A stretch of 64,000 nt of DNA from Trema orientale (lineage: Eukaryota > Streptophyta > Magnoliopsida > Rosales > Cannabaceae), in assembly GCA_002914845.1 (NCBI GenBank), contig JXTC01000008.1:350453-414452 (forward strand). The letters are read 5' to 3'. A model generated the notes under the pieces. That model searched no databases, was not told the DNA's origin, and saw nothing but the letters and a program-made list of their open reading frames with translations. Below, one piece after another: positions 12,889-23,589 of the stretch; position 1 is the first letter of the stretch, and each line of letters begins with the position of its first letter. Both the position numbers and the translations under genes were made by a program.

Positions 12889-13460
12889 CCCAACAACTAA
12901 AATAGCTTTTATTAAAAAGAAAAAAAATTCCTGAGAAATTTTTTATCTGAAAAGGAAATTGAACTCATAACGCAATGGGAACGTGAGGCTCAAAAGAGTT
13001 TAGGGAGAAGAGATGCTCGACCTTTTTGGCATTCTCGATGATGGCATTGATGTCAGTGACTTAGGTGATAGTTCGGGAACCTTCTTGTGCTAATTCTTGT
13101 AAAAGCGGCCTTTTACTTGGATTCCTGTATTATCTGATTGTGCTGCTTCACTAGAATCCTACCTAGCCCTGTCTTCTTATTATTCTCTATCTCTCTCTGC
13201 TCTAATCTCTTAAAATGGACTTTATTTCGTTTTCCTTTCATTTATTGTTTCAATTTCAATGGCGGTAACAACAACATACTGATAGAAATGACTCCAGGGT
13301 TGGTGATGACCTTCTTTTCCCCTATTTTTCTTAGAAGGGTTTATGCCACAAATGGTCCATCAGCTATCTCACTTGTGACAATTTGGTCTCCAAAATTCTA
13401 ATTTTGACAATTAAGATCTTGTAACTTTCTAATTCCAAGCAATTAAATATAAGTTGCAGC
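12889..13460 (-). pseudogene. Decayed duplicate of LSG1 promoter and first exon
   Basis: This stretch is a diverged direct repeat of 11897-12480 about 1 kb away, in the same orientation. It covers the start of LSG1 intron 1, exon 1 and the 5' flank including the repeat arm. The exon-1-like part is about 12971-13190. The start codon is lost (ATG to ATA at about 13190-13188). In the segment matching codons for SVTEVTD there is a one-base deletion and a GAA-to-TAA change, so it cannot encode the LSG1 N-terminus. No counterpart of exons 2-7 follows. It is best explained as a local tandem duplication; its expression is unknown. Confidence 0.85.
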
Positions 13461-14358
13461 ATGTTATTAAATGTTTGATGCAAAAGTAAACACACTTGAG
13501 TAGAATATGGTGACATCTTAAAGATTATTTGAGCAGAAATAAGTTGAACAAATAGATTTGGAGCATAGGAAAAAAGTATTTTTTACTATTTTAGGGTTCT
13601 TTGAGCTTTAGATTAGAGAAAATTAAATTTTGTAATGTATTATTTAATTATTACTTGTGCATAATATTGTTTTGAATATGGCCCCTTTTTTAGTTGTATA
13701 ATATGCATTCTTTCATAAAAGAAATGAATATAAGTCATTTACTAATAAATAAAGTTGTATACTTTGTTTATGCTATAGCATATTTTTTTTTTTAAAAAAA
13801 TTGACTTATCTTGGTCAATAGGAATCTGCTGGTGTAATGAGTCATACACTGAATTGGATCAAAATAAAATTCATTTGACATACGTTAATAAAAAATAGTT
13901 CATATATAATGATTAACTTCACTTTAAATTTTGAGTTAGTTATAATTGTATATTCTCAGATATAGCTTTAGTTGAATTGCGAATGAGTGAGTTCAATTGA
14001 TATCAATATACTCTAATATTTGTTAAAATATATTTATTAAAATATATTTGTTAAAATACACAACTATAATTGGCAATATACAATTTGGTTAATATAGTTT
14101 TTAGTGGATTTTGGGACTTGATCATAATTTTTAGGCCTAAGCATATCAACATTAATATATATAGTCAGAAAGATGTTGGTTGATGATCATTACAGAAATA
14201 AATAAGAACGAAGAAATATATGGATTGAATTGTGTCTGTGATATTATACAAATGAGTATTTAGAGAATTATTGTGACATGAGAGATTACTCAAAAGTAGT
14301 GATAGACAGTTAAAATGTAACTGACAATTAAATAATTGACAAGTATGTTAATTATTTG
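13461..14358. other. AT-rich intergenic stretch, no gene recognised
   Basis: Strongly AT-rich, with short repeats such as two adjacent 'aaaatatatttgttaaaata'-like phrases near 14023-14058. No coding signature is visible. Confidence 0.5.
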
Positions 14359-14733
14359 GGGGATAACTGTAAAAAAAAAAAAAAAAACCCTGAAATTTGA
14401 ATGTTCTACAATTTAAACACTAAAATTTAGACTCTACAAAATAATACCCTGAGATTAAGAATTTCTGAAAATTAATACTTTAGACAGATTTTTTTGACCA
14501 ATTTTAGGAACAAAAAAATAATAATATCCTCTATTAAAACTAGATTAATCCATATTATTCATCTTAATTTTGAGGATATTATTGTATTTTATCAATTAAA
14601 GTTATTCAAAAAGTCATCTCAGGGTATTAATTTTCAAAAATTCTTAATCTCAGGGTACTATTTTGTGTAGTCCAAACTTCAGGATTTAAATTGCAGAACA
14701 CTTAAACCTTAGGGTATTTTTTTTAGTTATCCC
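14359..14733. mobile_element. Inverted-repeat element of about 375 bp, family 'gggataact', copy 1
   Basis: The left end begins gggataactgtaaaaaa; the right end reads ttagttatccc. The inverted ends extend about 110 bp, both arms carrying 'ctgaaatttgaa', 'aaaataataccctgag' and 'gaaaattaatac' phrases. A second, more decayed copy in the same orientation lies at 35355-35720 and shares the central 'atcctctattaaaactagat'. No coding sequence. The superfamily is undetermined. Confidence 0.7.
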
Positions 14734-14739
14734 ATTACT

Positions 14740-15540
14740 TAGAGCCAGCTGTACGTATCCCATAGGATCCCTGAACTAACTTGTGACTATAGTTATAAGC
14801 CACAAGCTACGTGTTTATATTTGGTAGCATTGCAATCTCATTAAGGTCTTTGAAGTAAGTTACATATGTTTGCTACTTCTTCCAACCACTCAAAAATTTT
14901 GGTATCGCATGAAGTAAGTCACGAATGTGTTTTGTTGAGCTTCATTATAGGAGACATTCGTGAAACTTGGCGTATATCCTTAATTAATGATACTTTCATA
15001 TTTGAGGAAAATGTTGCCTGCATCGCACAAATTAAGAGTGCATGTATCAAGGATGGTAGAATGGAACATATTTAACCTAAGTTCTTTTTATACCTATGAA
15101 CTCCAAAAGACTTGAAATAGATATCCCAAATTCACGTAAGTGACAACTTGGCACACTTGTTTACTAAGTCTTTGGCCATTATTGTATTTGAATAGCTTGT
15201 TTCGCTGATTGGTATACATTATTTAAAAGTGTTGTCATCATTCGGGGGAGTGTAGTAATATAAAGCTTTTTATGTAGTCAAATTTTTGTCCCACAGAATT
15301 TTTGTTGACCAAAGTTTTACGAGGTAGTTTGTGCAATAAACACATAAATTATACTTTTTTTTTTCTCTTGGCTATGATTTTTCCCATTGAATTTTTTTGG
15401 CAAGTTTTTTTTAACGAGGCATATTCATGACACATCAACTGTATTTTCTCAATGGAAAATATGTTTCCATACATTTGTATTTATTTAAAGATCTATTTCT
15501 TAAAAATTTATAAAAAAAATTGGATTTTTTTAAGAGAGTA
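14740..15540 (+). mobile_element. Ty1/copia remnant A (3' end of pol, RNase H C-terminus)
   Basis: The translation at 14866-15075 matches the end of a copia polyprotein: ATSSNHSKILVSHE, then HIRETW-like, ACIAQIKSACIKDG and HI. The family-typical form is ATSSNHAE...ENNACIAQIK...IKGDR..HI. It continues in broken frame through the 'LADLFTKS'-like part at about 15140-15175. A purine-rich tract 'cgggggagtg' at about 15243-15252 is the likely polypurine tract. Everything upstream (gag, integrase, most of RT) is missing. Related fragments lie at 17520-18000 and 24590-25260. Confidence 0.8.
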
Positions 15541-15635
15541 CTCTGTATCACTTAAAAGAATGAATACCTAGTTTAGGGTATAGGAATTTAGAAGAAGGCA
15601 TCATGGACCGAAAATATATATATATATAAAAGAAA

Positions 15636-15785
15636 GAAGCGGTTATAGTAGGGGCGCCCCTACGTAAGGCCCCTGTTTATACACCGTTTGATGAGAATCT
15701 GTGGAGAATCTATTTATACACAGATTCCCATCAAACAGTGTATAAACAGGGCCTTACGTAGGGACGCCTCTACTATAGACGCGCC
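15636..15785. mobile_element. 150-bp near-perfect hairpin MITE, family 'cctacgtaaggc', copy 1
   Basis: Almost the whole element is an inverted repeat. The left arm 'ttatagtaggggcgccccta' pairs with the right arm 'gggacgcctctactatag', and both arms carry 'tacgtaaggc' and 'tgtttatacac'. It is flanked by a perfect 11-bp direct repeat tataaaagaaa (15625-15635 and 15786-15796). A target duplication of this size suggests Mutator-type mobilisation. A related copy with a longer loop lies at 61120-61306. Confidence 0.85.
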
Positions 15786-15960
15786 TATAAAAGAAATATT
15801 AAACTTCTATAAAATATTATATTTTTATTTCAAGTAGGGCTGTAGGTCCTTTGTTTTAATGGTCTAGGTCGGCCTAAGCCGTTTGATACATTTGATATCT
15901 CTACTTACAAGTTTAGGCTTCTCTTTGTAGGTAAAACTAATGAATTTAATTTTATTTATG

Positions 15961-17180
15961 GCTAATATCATCTAGGTCCCTAATCTTTCCTTGGTGTATC
16001 ACTTAAGTCCCTTTTTTGTTTCTATGTAGCTTTTGAATTCGTAAACTATTGCTTTGTGTAACATGTTTGTCCTTCCTTCTGTTTCCGTCTAGACCTACTA
16101 TGAATATCCCATGGGCGTGGTAGGTTTTCTTCTCTCCAATGGCATAATTTGGAAACACAAGATCAAATGGGTTACAAATTAAGTAGCCCAAAAATAGATT
16201 CCATTGATGCCAGTTACATGAAGATAGAAAGTCATATAAAAGGCAATATTATCTATTATAATTAGGCGACTACAGATATTGGCTAGGACTATCATGTGTA
16301 TGGGACTTATTGGGAAGATTGGTATTTGAGATTGTCCTCGGATTTGGTCAAAAGTTGACTCTTCAAGGCATTTCATGGTGTTCCAAATGATGGAGGAAGA
16401 CATCGTATCACCGTATCCCTTAGTTACTAGTTTGGTGAACTTTTCCGAAATTGGCATTTAAAGGTAAAAGGTAGATCTTTAAATCTTAGAGGTGGAGCTT
16501 AGGCATAAGATTACAGAATATGTAATACAAGAAATATAATCAGCAACTCTGTGCAGTTTATTTAATAAACCTAATTAGCAATTAGTAGATATAAGCAGGT
16601 GTAAGGATTTGGTATCATCTCATTTTAGCTTTTACAGTGCTGATTTTTTTTTTCCCATAATAGAAACCAAATAACTAATTACATTTTAGCTTTTACATTA
16701 CTGACTATTTTTTTTTCCCCATAATAGAAACCAAGTAACAAATTGCAAAGACATACAAGTAATACATCACTAGAAAGCTATCAAACGAACAATCATGTGC
16801 TTTTAACATACTAAAACAAATTAAGATATATAGAAAACAAAGAAAGCTATGTACAATTCTGTTTATATATATATCACGATACTGGTATATACCTTGGGAA
16901 AATTAGAACACGGCCTTATACAAGAAGTTTGACAAGACCAGAGCAATCTAAACAAGTGGCCTTTCTAGGCTTTTGAACACATTTTGTTTTGTGTTTCCAG
17001 GTTAAACCTTAGAAAGAAGGACACGTGCTTTGCTCATGGGATTTTCACGACAGACAGACAAAAATAGAAGGAAGGACTAAAGTGCAACAAAAAATAATAG
17101 TTTGGAGATTATAAGCTAAAACAAATATAGGGATATAAGTGATACATCGGGAAAAGATTTGGACCCTAACTGATTTTAGC
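15961..17180. mobile_element. Mutator-like non-autonomous element, copy 2
   Basis: About 1,220 bp with inverted ends of about 150 bp. Left gctaatatcatctaggtccc; reverse-complemented right gctaaaatcagttagggtcc. Both arms then carry 'gtatcactta' and 'tccttccttct'. It is flanked by an 11-bp direct repeat ttttatttatg (15950-15960 and 17183-17193). The ends are related to those of 165-1595 ('atcacttaggtccc'). No transposase is visible. The matching position of the sister segment (about 23520) lacks it, so it inserted after the segmental duplication or was lost from one arm. Confidence 0.8.
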
Positions 17181-17254
17181 ACTTTTATTTATGTAAAATT
17201 ATATCTCTTATTTATGTAAAATCATATAGGTATTTATAAATAAAGGGACATAGA

Positions 17255-17510
17255 ATCAGAGATATTACTTAAATATCATTGGAACCAATACAAGGGGGTT
17301 TTATTTAAGAGTTATTTCAGTAATTTTGTACACATAAACTCTAGCTACTCTTATATATATATATATATAAAAGGCAATAATAATAATAATAATAAGATGA
17401 GCCTCCACTTTTTTTCTTTATGTATCTGTTTCTATCTCCTACACTTTTTATTATTGTAATTATTTACTACGTACAATTATTACAATGATCTCATAACGCT
17501 ACTTAATTTG
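17255..17510 (+). mobile_element. Ty1/copia LTR, 3' part
   Basis: Contains the features repeated at 18210-18460 and 25310-25790: 'atattacttaaatatcattgg', a TATA-like AT run (17356-17370), 'aataataataagatgagcct' and a pyrimidine-rich leader 'ctttatgtatctgtttctat'. It probably represents the LTR downstream of copia fragment A, split from it by the Mutator-like insertion. Confidence 0.65.
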
Positions 17511-17519
17511 CTGCACCTA

Positions 17520-18200
17520 CCAAGAGGGCATTGGAATGGTGTTAAGCTTTTGTTATGTTATCTTCAAGGTAGTGTTGATTCGGAATTATACTTTCAGTAT
17601 AATTCAGATAAACCATTGATGGAATATATAGATGGTGGCTTGTCTGATCCCCATAATGCTAAATCTCAATCTGGTTAGATGCTAGCTGCTATGCATATAT
17701 CCTTAATTAATGGTATACTCTAATGTGTTCGAGAAAAATGCAGCCCGCATTTGCATGAATTAGAGTGCATATATCAACGGTGATAGAATGAAACACATTT
17801 CGTCTAAGTTCTTAAATACTTATGAACTCTAAAAGAGTAGTGAAATATATATCCATTAAATTTGTATGATTGACAACTTAGCACACACTTGTTTACTAAG
17901 TCTTTGTCCATTACTGTATTTGAATATTTTTATTTCGCTAATTGGGATGCACAGCCTCAAAGTGTTTTCTTGAAGGGGAGTGAAATAATATATAGTTGTA
18001 CTCTTTTTTCTTAGTCAAATTTTTGTCACACAAGGTTTTTATTGACTAAATGTTTTGATAAAGCAGTCTATGCAACAACACAATAATGCCTGAATTGTTT
18101 TCTTTTCTCTTGGTTATGATTATTATCAAAGGTCTAGCAAGGTTTTTAACGAGACATATTTATATATAACGTAATTAATATCTAAGAGAGAGTGTTTTAA
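17520..18200 (+). mobile_element. Ty1/copia remnant B (3' end of pol and 3' untranslated part)
   Basis: In broken frame it carries the phrase for 'DPHNAKSQSG' (near 17646-17676), then decayed RNase H end sequence paralleling fragments A and C: 'gtgcatatatcaa', 'aaacacatttcgtctaagttctt', 'gacaacttagcacac' and 'tttactaagtctttg'. A purine tract 'gaaggggagtg' follows at about 17971. It is a component of segmental duplication arm 1, equivalent to 24590-25260. Confidence 0.75.
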
Positions 18201-18204
18201 ATAA

Positions 18205-18460
18205 TGGGATTGTTATGTGGATATTACTTAAACACCATTGGACCTAATATAAGGGGTTTTTATTGTCTGATTATTTTAGTAATATTGAATATACTCAAAC
18301 CCTAATTACTTTTATATATAGAGAAATATGATGACAATAATAAAATGAGGGTCCATTTTCTCCCTATATCTTTGTCTCTATCTTTTGCACTCTCTACTAA
18401 TATTATACTATATTATTATTGCTATTGCTGTGATCTCACAATTAATGCACCATCTGTTGT
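18205..18460 (+). mobile_element. Ty1/copia LTR following remnant B
   Basis: Begins near 'gttatgtggatattacttaa' and contains 'ccattggacctaatataagg', 'aaccctaattacttttatata', 'aataataaaatgagg' and a pyrimidine-rich stretch. It matches 17255-17510 and 25310-25790. The unit LTR - pol fragment - LTR at 17255-18460 is a copia element with a large internal deletion. Confidence 0.65.
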
Positions 18461-19370
18461 GTTAATAAGTTGACTAACATCAGTAGACTATATAGATAAT
18501 ATATGTATCAAAGTCTCTTAGACCCAATGTGGCTCCACCACTTTGTGCAACATTATCTAACCAAATATTTAAGTTATATTTGGTAAGAGGGAGCTAGAAA
18601 AGATAAAAAGAAGAAAGAAAAGGTACATTACCTTATTGTGTTCTCTTCCTTATTGCGTTTGATGCGAGAGTAAGTAGAAAGATGAACAAAATCTTCTTTC
18701 ATGTTTGATAGGAGGGAAAAATGAAAGGAATGAGAATATTTATTTTTGTAGTATGATATCTTATTTGAGTAAGAATTTTTTTCCTAAAATTTCTTTAATT
18801 TGGAGAGAATTTAAAAAAACTGAGGATGTTTTCTTGATGATAGAAAGGAAAATTGAGGATTTGAAATTCATGGTACAAAAATTTAAGTTAATTTAAATTT
18901 AATTCCTCTCTCTATCAATAGGGAGCTAGGAATTTAATACAGGGGGACAAAAATTAAATGTGCTTTAATTGTAAGAAGAACTAACTCAAAATTTGAGGGG
19001 TGTATTTAAAATTTTTACAAGTTTAGAAAGGACAAAATTAAAATTAAATAAGGCAAAGACTAATTTTAGAAAAGAATTACATGCTTTTTATTAAAAAAAA
19101 AAAATCGGGAGGACGATTGTCCCTATTGGGCTCCATGTGGCTCCGCTCGGGCTCCACATGGTTTAAGGTTTGATTTCCCTAATCCCTAATGAAAGAAAAT
19201 TGTAAATAAATTAGGCAAAAACCAAAATAAAGAAATTTTAGTAATATTGAGGATAATACTTAAACGCAAGATTCATTCTTCTAATGATCTTCCTAACATG
19301 CAAAGGCAACCGGTCATTTTCTTTTGCAATTAATTTGGCGAAAAAGTATGCATAACCCTCAACCAATTTT

Positions 19371-19432
<62 letters not shown>

Positions 19433-19504
19433 CTACAATACGTACCTTATCTAATTTTTACGTTCACCTTCACACACTTTGAAAAGAAACTCATGCTATG
19501 AAAC
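18461..19504 (+). promoter_or_regulatory. 5' flank of SPH gene 1
   Basis: Collinear with 26000-27010 upstream of SPH gene 2. The best conserved part is the last about 240 bp ('taacatgcaaaggcaac', 'ttggcgaaaa', 'acacactttgaaaagaa'), so it probably contains promoter and leader. A (TA)n run at 19375-19424 lies about 80 bp before the start and is much shorter in copy 2. A short out-of-frame upstream ATG at 19493 is followed at once by TGA. Confidence 0.5.
19375..19424. repeat. (AT)n microsatellite in SPH1 promoter region
   Basis: About 25 uninterrupted AT units. The corresponding stretch in SPH2 (about 26928-26942) is short and interrupted, so the repeat expanded or contracted after duplication. 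Confidence 0.95.
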
Positions 19505-19936
19505 ATGGAAATCAGCATAAACATCTTTTGCCTACTTTTGTTCTTGTTCAACCTTCAGTTTTGCATGACCCAAAACGTTGTTCATGCAAAAGTCCACGTC
19601 CGAGTGGTCAACCAGCTGGGAAATGGGCAGAGCATGATTCTTCATTGCCGATCGAGAGACGACGATCTCGGGAATGTCGTTTTGGAAGATGGGCAAGAAA
19701 TGGAGTGGAGCTTCTCTGTTAATTTCCTCGGTACAACTCTGTTCTACTGCGATGTAAGATGGGACTTGAGCAGCTCAACAAGCAGCAACTGGTATTCTTT
19801 TGATGCGTACGACGAAGGTCGAGACTATGCAAGGTGCCGATCTGAGTGTCGTTGGATGGTGTCTAATGAAAGGTCATTGTATGGCTACGATCAACGATGT
19901 GAGAGATGGGTTTTGTTTCCTTTAACAAGGAACTGA
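19505..19936 (+). CDS. S-protein homologue (plant self-incompatibility protein S1 family), SPH gene 1
   Basis: An intronless gene of 143 codons. A hydrophobic N-terminus (about residues 1-28, ending ...VVHA) is a signal peptide, so the product should be secreted. The mature part has the S1-family order: VHVRVVNQLGNG, MILHCRS, DDLGNVVLEDGQEMEWSF, a T-LFYC strand, WYSFDAY, CRSECRW, and the end LYGYDQ...RWVLFPL. The four usual cysteines are at residues 48, 82, 111 and 115; an extra Cys132 is present. The family is named after the poppy stigma S protein, a secreted ligand that triggers rejection of self pollen; most homologues in other plants have no known function. The start chosen is the ATG at 19505, conserved in SPH2 (27011). 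The gene appears intact and is not pseudogenised. It lies in segmental duplication arm 1. Confidence 0.93.
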   Translation: MEISINIFCLLLFLFNLQFCMTQNVVHAKVHVRVVNQLGNGQSMILHCRSRDDDLGNVVLEDGQEMEWSFSVNFLGTTLFYCDVRWDLSSSTSSNWYSFDAYDEGRDYARCRSECRWMVSNERSLYGYDQRCERWVLFPLTRN

Positions 19937-20643
19937 TTTGAGGAAATAAATCAGTGCATGGAGTACTTTTCATAACTAAGTTAACAATACTTTCTTTTTA
20001 GTCCTCTTGGCTCAGAAATTTGTAAAGAAACAAAATTTGTCGCGTCCTGAACCCTACGTGATGCCTCCGATCTGTAAGATATTAACCTAATACACAGCTT
20101 AATACGGGTCATGTTATAATCCAGTCTTGCCAATAATTATTATGATTTAAAACTATAGTAAATCGTAATATTTCTCAAAGAAAAAAAAAAAAAGCAAAAC
20201 AAAACAAAAAAGTCCAATGGTGCAAAATAGTAATCTTTACAATTATTCAACTGAAAATATAGATAATATCATCCTACTATAAGTAGATTAATAAATTAAT
20301 ATTAACTCTTTTACTGATTCAGGGAAAAAAAAAAAAAGAAGTTGAATCAAGCACGTAAATCACAAGTTATATTTCGAAAAGTTGATTGTTGAAGGGCAAC
20401 AGGGCCGAAGAGGCTGGACCTAGCATAACTTTTACGGTTTTTTTTTTTTTCCCGGCAAAGACCACTTTTTTTTGAGTAATTAATTAAACTTAACAGTGCA
20501 TTTAAATCTACTACTTTTTCCAAGGAGAAAGACAATTCTACCCTTAAAATTTTACACCCTTCTTTCTCAGCTCCTCCTACCTGGATTCTGCACTCCTGCA
20601 ACTCCATATTCGAATTTAACACTGAGATCTTCGGAATTCAAAT
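19937..20643. other. Downstream of SPH1, no gene recognised
   Basis: The first about 60 bp ('gaaataaatcagtgca') resemble the SPH2 downstream region and are probably 3' UTR. The rest is AT-rich with A/T homopolymers and has no recognisable gene. Confidence 0.45.
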
Positions 20644-22579
20644 AACTACAACAAAAATGTGGATGTGTGACATTTGAAAATATTACTTAAATATAATATT
20701 TGTGACATTTATTATATTAGTGACATTTACTAGAAATGTAAAAGATACCATGCGACTAAAAATTTAATGATATTTGAAAATGTCATTATATTATGGTTTT
20801 TAGTAATATTTTTAGATGTTACTAAATTTTGTTAATGACATTTACAAATGTCACTAAATTATTTAATTTAATAAATAATTTTTTAGTTAAAATTGTCAGT
20901 AAAAATTTATTAAAATTTTAAATTTAATCAAAATTATTTTTAATATTACCTGTGTTACTAGATTCAATACGTTTATATTCATATTTTAATGATATTATTA
21001 TCCTATTTCTATGGATGGCATTTTGAAAAGCTAATATTTGTTAATTAACAAAATACTGGTCATATTACGTGATTTTAGATTTATTTTTTTATTTCTATCA
21101 TGAGAGCATTAATAATTGACTAATTTTTTAAAATAATGACGACTTGGCCTAGATTCTCATTTATATTCAGTTCTTGACTACAACATGTCCCTTATACTTT
21201 AACCTTCAAACTTCAAATTTTTTTAATTTTTGAAGGAAAATATATCGAAGAGAAATATTGATTATACTAGAAAAGCCATACTCGACCACAGTAGAAAATG
21301 CCCAAAATATATTTTATTCATCAACCCACTTTCACCGTGTATTGGAACCTGCAAATAAGAGAAATCAAAAGACTTTGATATGAGCATTTTTGTACAAAAG
21401 ACAAAAGTATCAATTTTCCCATCATAAATAATTAGAATTTTATGAATTTTAAACAAACTTAGAAATTTTCCATGGCTAATTAATTTTCTTTGTCGTCAAT
21501 CGTGTAGAATTATTGTAATATGTTTCTTTCTTCATGATATTTCTCGGGAAAAAAAAAAAGCATAATAAGAAAAGAAAGAATAAGAGAGAAATATACCAGA
21601 TGAATGTGAGAATACTTTGATAGGTAACCGATAGAAGGCCTTGTAAAGATAAAGATGTAGTGGAGAGAAATATTGTATCAAAGGGAAAAAAAAAAAAAAA
21701 TGAATGAAGCGGAGACGGAGGAACATGGAAAGATTTGCCCACTAGGGCTAGCATAGTGGGTGGGTGAGGTGAGATAGAAATTAGGTAGTTGATCAGGAAT
21801 TTTGCGTAAATTATTTTTCTTTAATTTGTAATTCACTTAAAAAAAAAAAACTTGGGAAGATTTATGTGAAACAAAGCACACTTTAAAATTTTTCGGGAAA
21901 GGAAAATATTTTAGGATCTATCTTTCAATATCTTTTATTCAATTTTTAAATTTCTTTGCACTGCCAGGATTTTATTCTATTTATTGTAAACTAATGAAAT
22001 ATAAATACTTAAAAGTGTTATAATAAATTTATCTAAAATAAAACTTTCTAAAGTTTAATAACTAATTAATTAAATTAATAATCGTAATGTAAAAATTGTG
22101 TTAATTTATTCTGACTAGTTAACAAAGCGCCCATTTTCAAGAGCTAATTCAAAAGTTGTTTCGGGGGAAAAAAAAAAGGATCTAATTCAAAAGTTTCAAG
22201 TAAAAAAGGTAAAGAATGGGTGGCTACGATTTTGGATAATTATATTTAAGTTGTATTTCAGTTCTATTTTTTGAGAAAAAAGAAGTCAATAATCTTTAGA
22301 TAAAGTGAAATTTTATACCCTTTATAAATTTATAACTTTAACAGCATTTTTGAAATGCTACAAAATCTCAATTTTATTAGCGTTTGCAAGATGTTATTAA
22401 AAATTTTATTTAGTGACATTTTTAAAATGACACTGAAATTAAATCAAGATATATATCTTTCAAATAATCTTATAAATTAGTAACATTTTTAACGAAATGT
22501 TATTATAAAATGATTATTATAACATTTTGTGTAAATGTCACTAAATAAAATACCATAAAATCATATTTTTCTTGTAGTG
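20644..22579. mobile_element. CACTA (En/Spm) non-autonomous transposon
   Basis: The right end reads tttttcttgtagtg, the reverse complement of CACTACAAGAAAAA, the canonical plant CACTA end. The left end is aactacaacaaaaa, with the first base mutated. Both flanks show the 3-bp target duplication AAT (20641-20643 and 22580-22582). Subterminal repeats of the form 'gtgacattt', 'tagtgacattta' and 'aaatgtcactaaa' recur near both ends, as expected for binding sites of a CACTA transposase. At 1.94 kb with no recognisable transposase it is a deletion derivative. Confidence 0.88.
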
Positions 22580-22582
22580 AAT

Positions 22583-23019
22583 GATGAATCCAGATCATCC
22601 ACTACTCTAGCTCCCTTAAGGTGGTTTTACTATATTCCAAAATCAACATTCTTGCTTGAAGTTGTAGATCGTCGGAGGAGGAGAACAACTATGATCTAAC
22701 GGTATTGCCTGAAGCTGGAGATCGTTGACAGAGGAGAACCAACAGTCGTCAAATAGAGAAGGGAGAGGTTAAAGAGAAGAATCTGATTTGGGGTGAAAGG
22801 AAAGAAAAGCAAGAGGGAAGACGAGTATGGGTTCAATAAAAGGCAAAAAGATCATTTTGGATAAGAAAAGTGGCATAAAATCAATGAAATGAAAAAAACA
22901 ACTGCTATGTTTAATTTTATTAGAAAAAAAAAGTGATGCTCCCCTAATTATATCCTCTTAAAGGGCATAGAGTTGGGCCTATGCCATCCCATGGTTTTGT
23001 AGGACCTTTGGTCCTTTGG
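22583..23019. other. Intergenic stretch, no gene recognised
   Basis: Contains two similar phrases around 'gaagttgtagatcgt' (22659) and 'gaagctggagatcgt' (22711), about 50 bp apart, a short imperfect direct repeat. Nothing else can be supported. Confidence 0.4.
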
Positions 23020-23029
23020 TGAAAAAGAA

Positions 23030-23430
23030 AATTTGATTTTTTTTTGTAAAGTTTAAAAAAAAATTGAAAAATCTCGGATTTTTATTTTTACTTTTGAAAA
23101 ATTCTAGAGTTATTTAGAAACTTACCATTTTTTAAAATATTTATGAAGTTACTACTTTCCACTAATTGATGAGATACTTGAGAAAATTGGTCAAGTTACT
23201 TAAGATAGTCAGACTAGTTATCTCAAGTAACTCTTGATTATTCTAAACAACTTGACTGGTTACTTAAGTACTTTTAAAAATATCAAATTTTCTGAAAATG
23301 ATATTTTCCTAAATATTATCAAAGAGTGGTATTTTTTTAAACAAATCTAGTATTTCTCAAAAATTTCAACTCATTCGAAATTTTTTAACTTTTAGAATTA
23401 TGGGTCTAGATCTATGTAAAAAGCCCTTAG
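23030..23430. repeat. Dispersed repeat with inverted ends, shared with 49919-50030
   Basis: The right part ('gagtggtattt', 'aaacaaatctagtatttctc', 'atgggtctag', 'atgtaaaaagccct') matches 49919-50025 at the broken 3' edge of the gypsy element. The left part 'aaatctcggatttttatt' resembles its complement, suggesting an inverted-repeat element. Several near-repeats of 'agttacttaag' occupy the middle. No coding sequence. Confidence 0.5.
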
Positions 23431-23589
23431 TTTAATGGTCCGGGTCGGCCTAACCTGTTTGAAACCGTTATTTACAAGTTTCAAGCTTCTATTACTTAAT
23501 AAAATCAATGAATTTTCAACAAAATAAAGGGATTAATATGTTTATTTAAACACCATTGAACCTATAATTATATAAGAGGTTTTTGATTA

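Larger units (their letters stand above)
15830..20000 (+). repeat. Segmental duplication, arm 1 (carries the first SPH gene)
   Basis: This segment is collinear with 23430-27500. Shared landmarks in order: the phrase 'tttaatggtc...ggtcggcctaa' (15858 and 23432), a copia LTR tail (17255 and 23530), the copia RNase H fragment (17520 and 24590), its LTR (18210 and 25310), the spacer with 'ttatatttggta' (18570 and 26106), and the SPH gene with its upstream 'acacactttgaaaagaa' (19473 and 26978). Arm 1 carries a private Mutator-like insertion at 15961-17180. Boundaries are approximate. Confidence 0.8.

Noticed and set aside
21476..21754. 92-codon minus-strand open frame rich in Phe and Leu
   Set aside because: Low-complexity sequence inside the CACTA element; no recognised domain.
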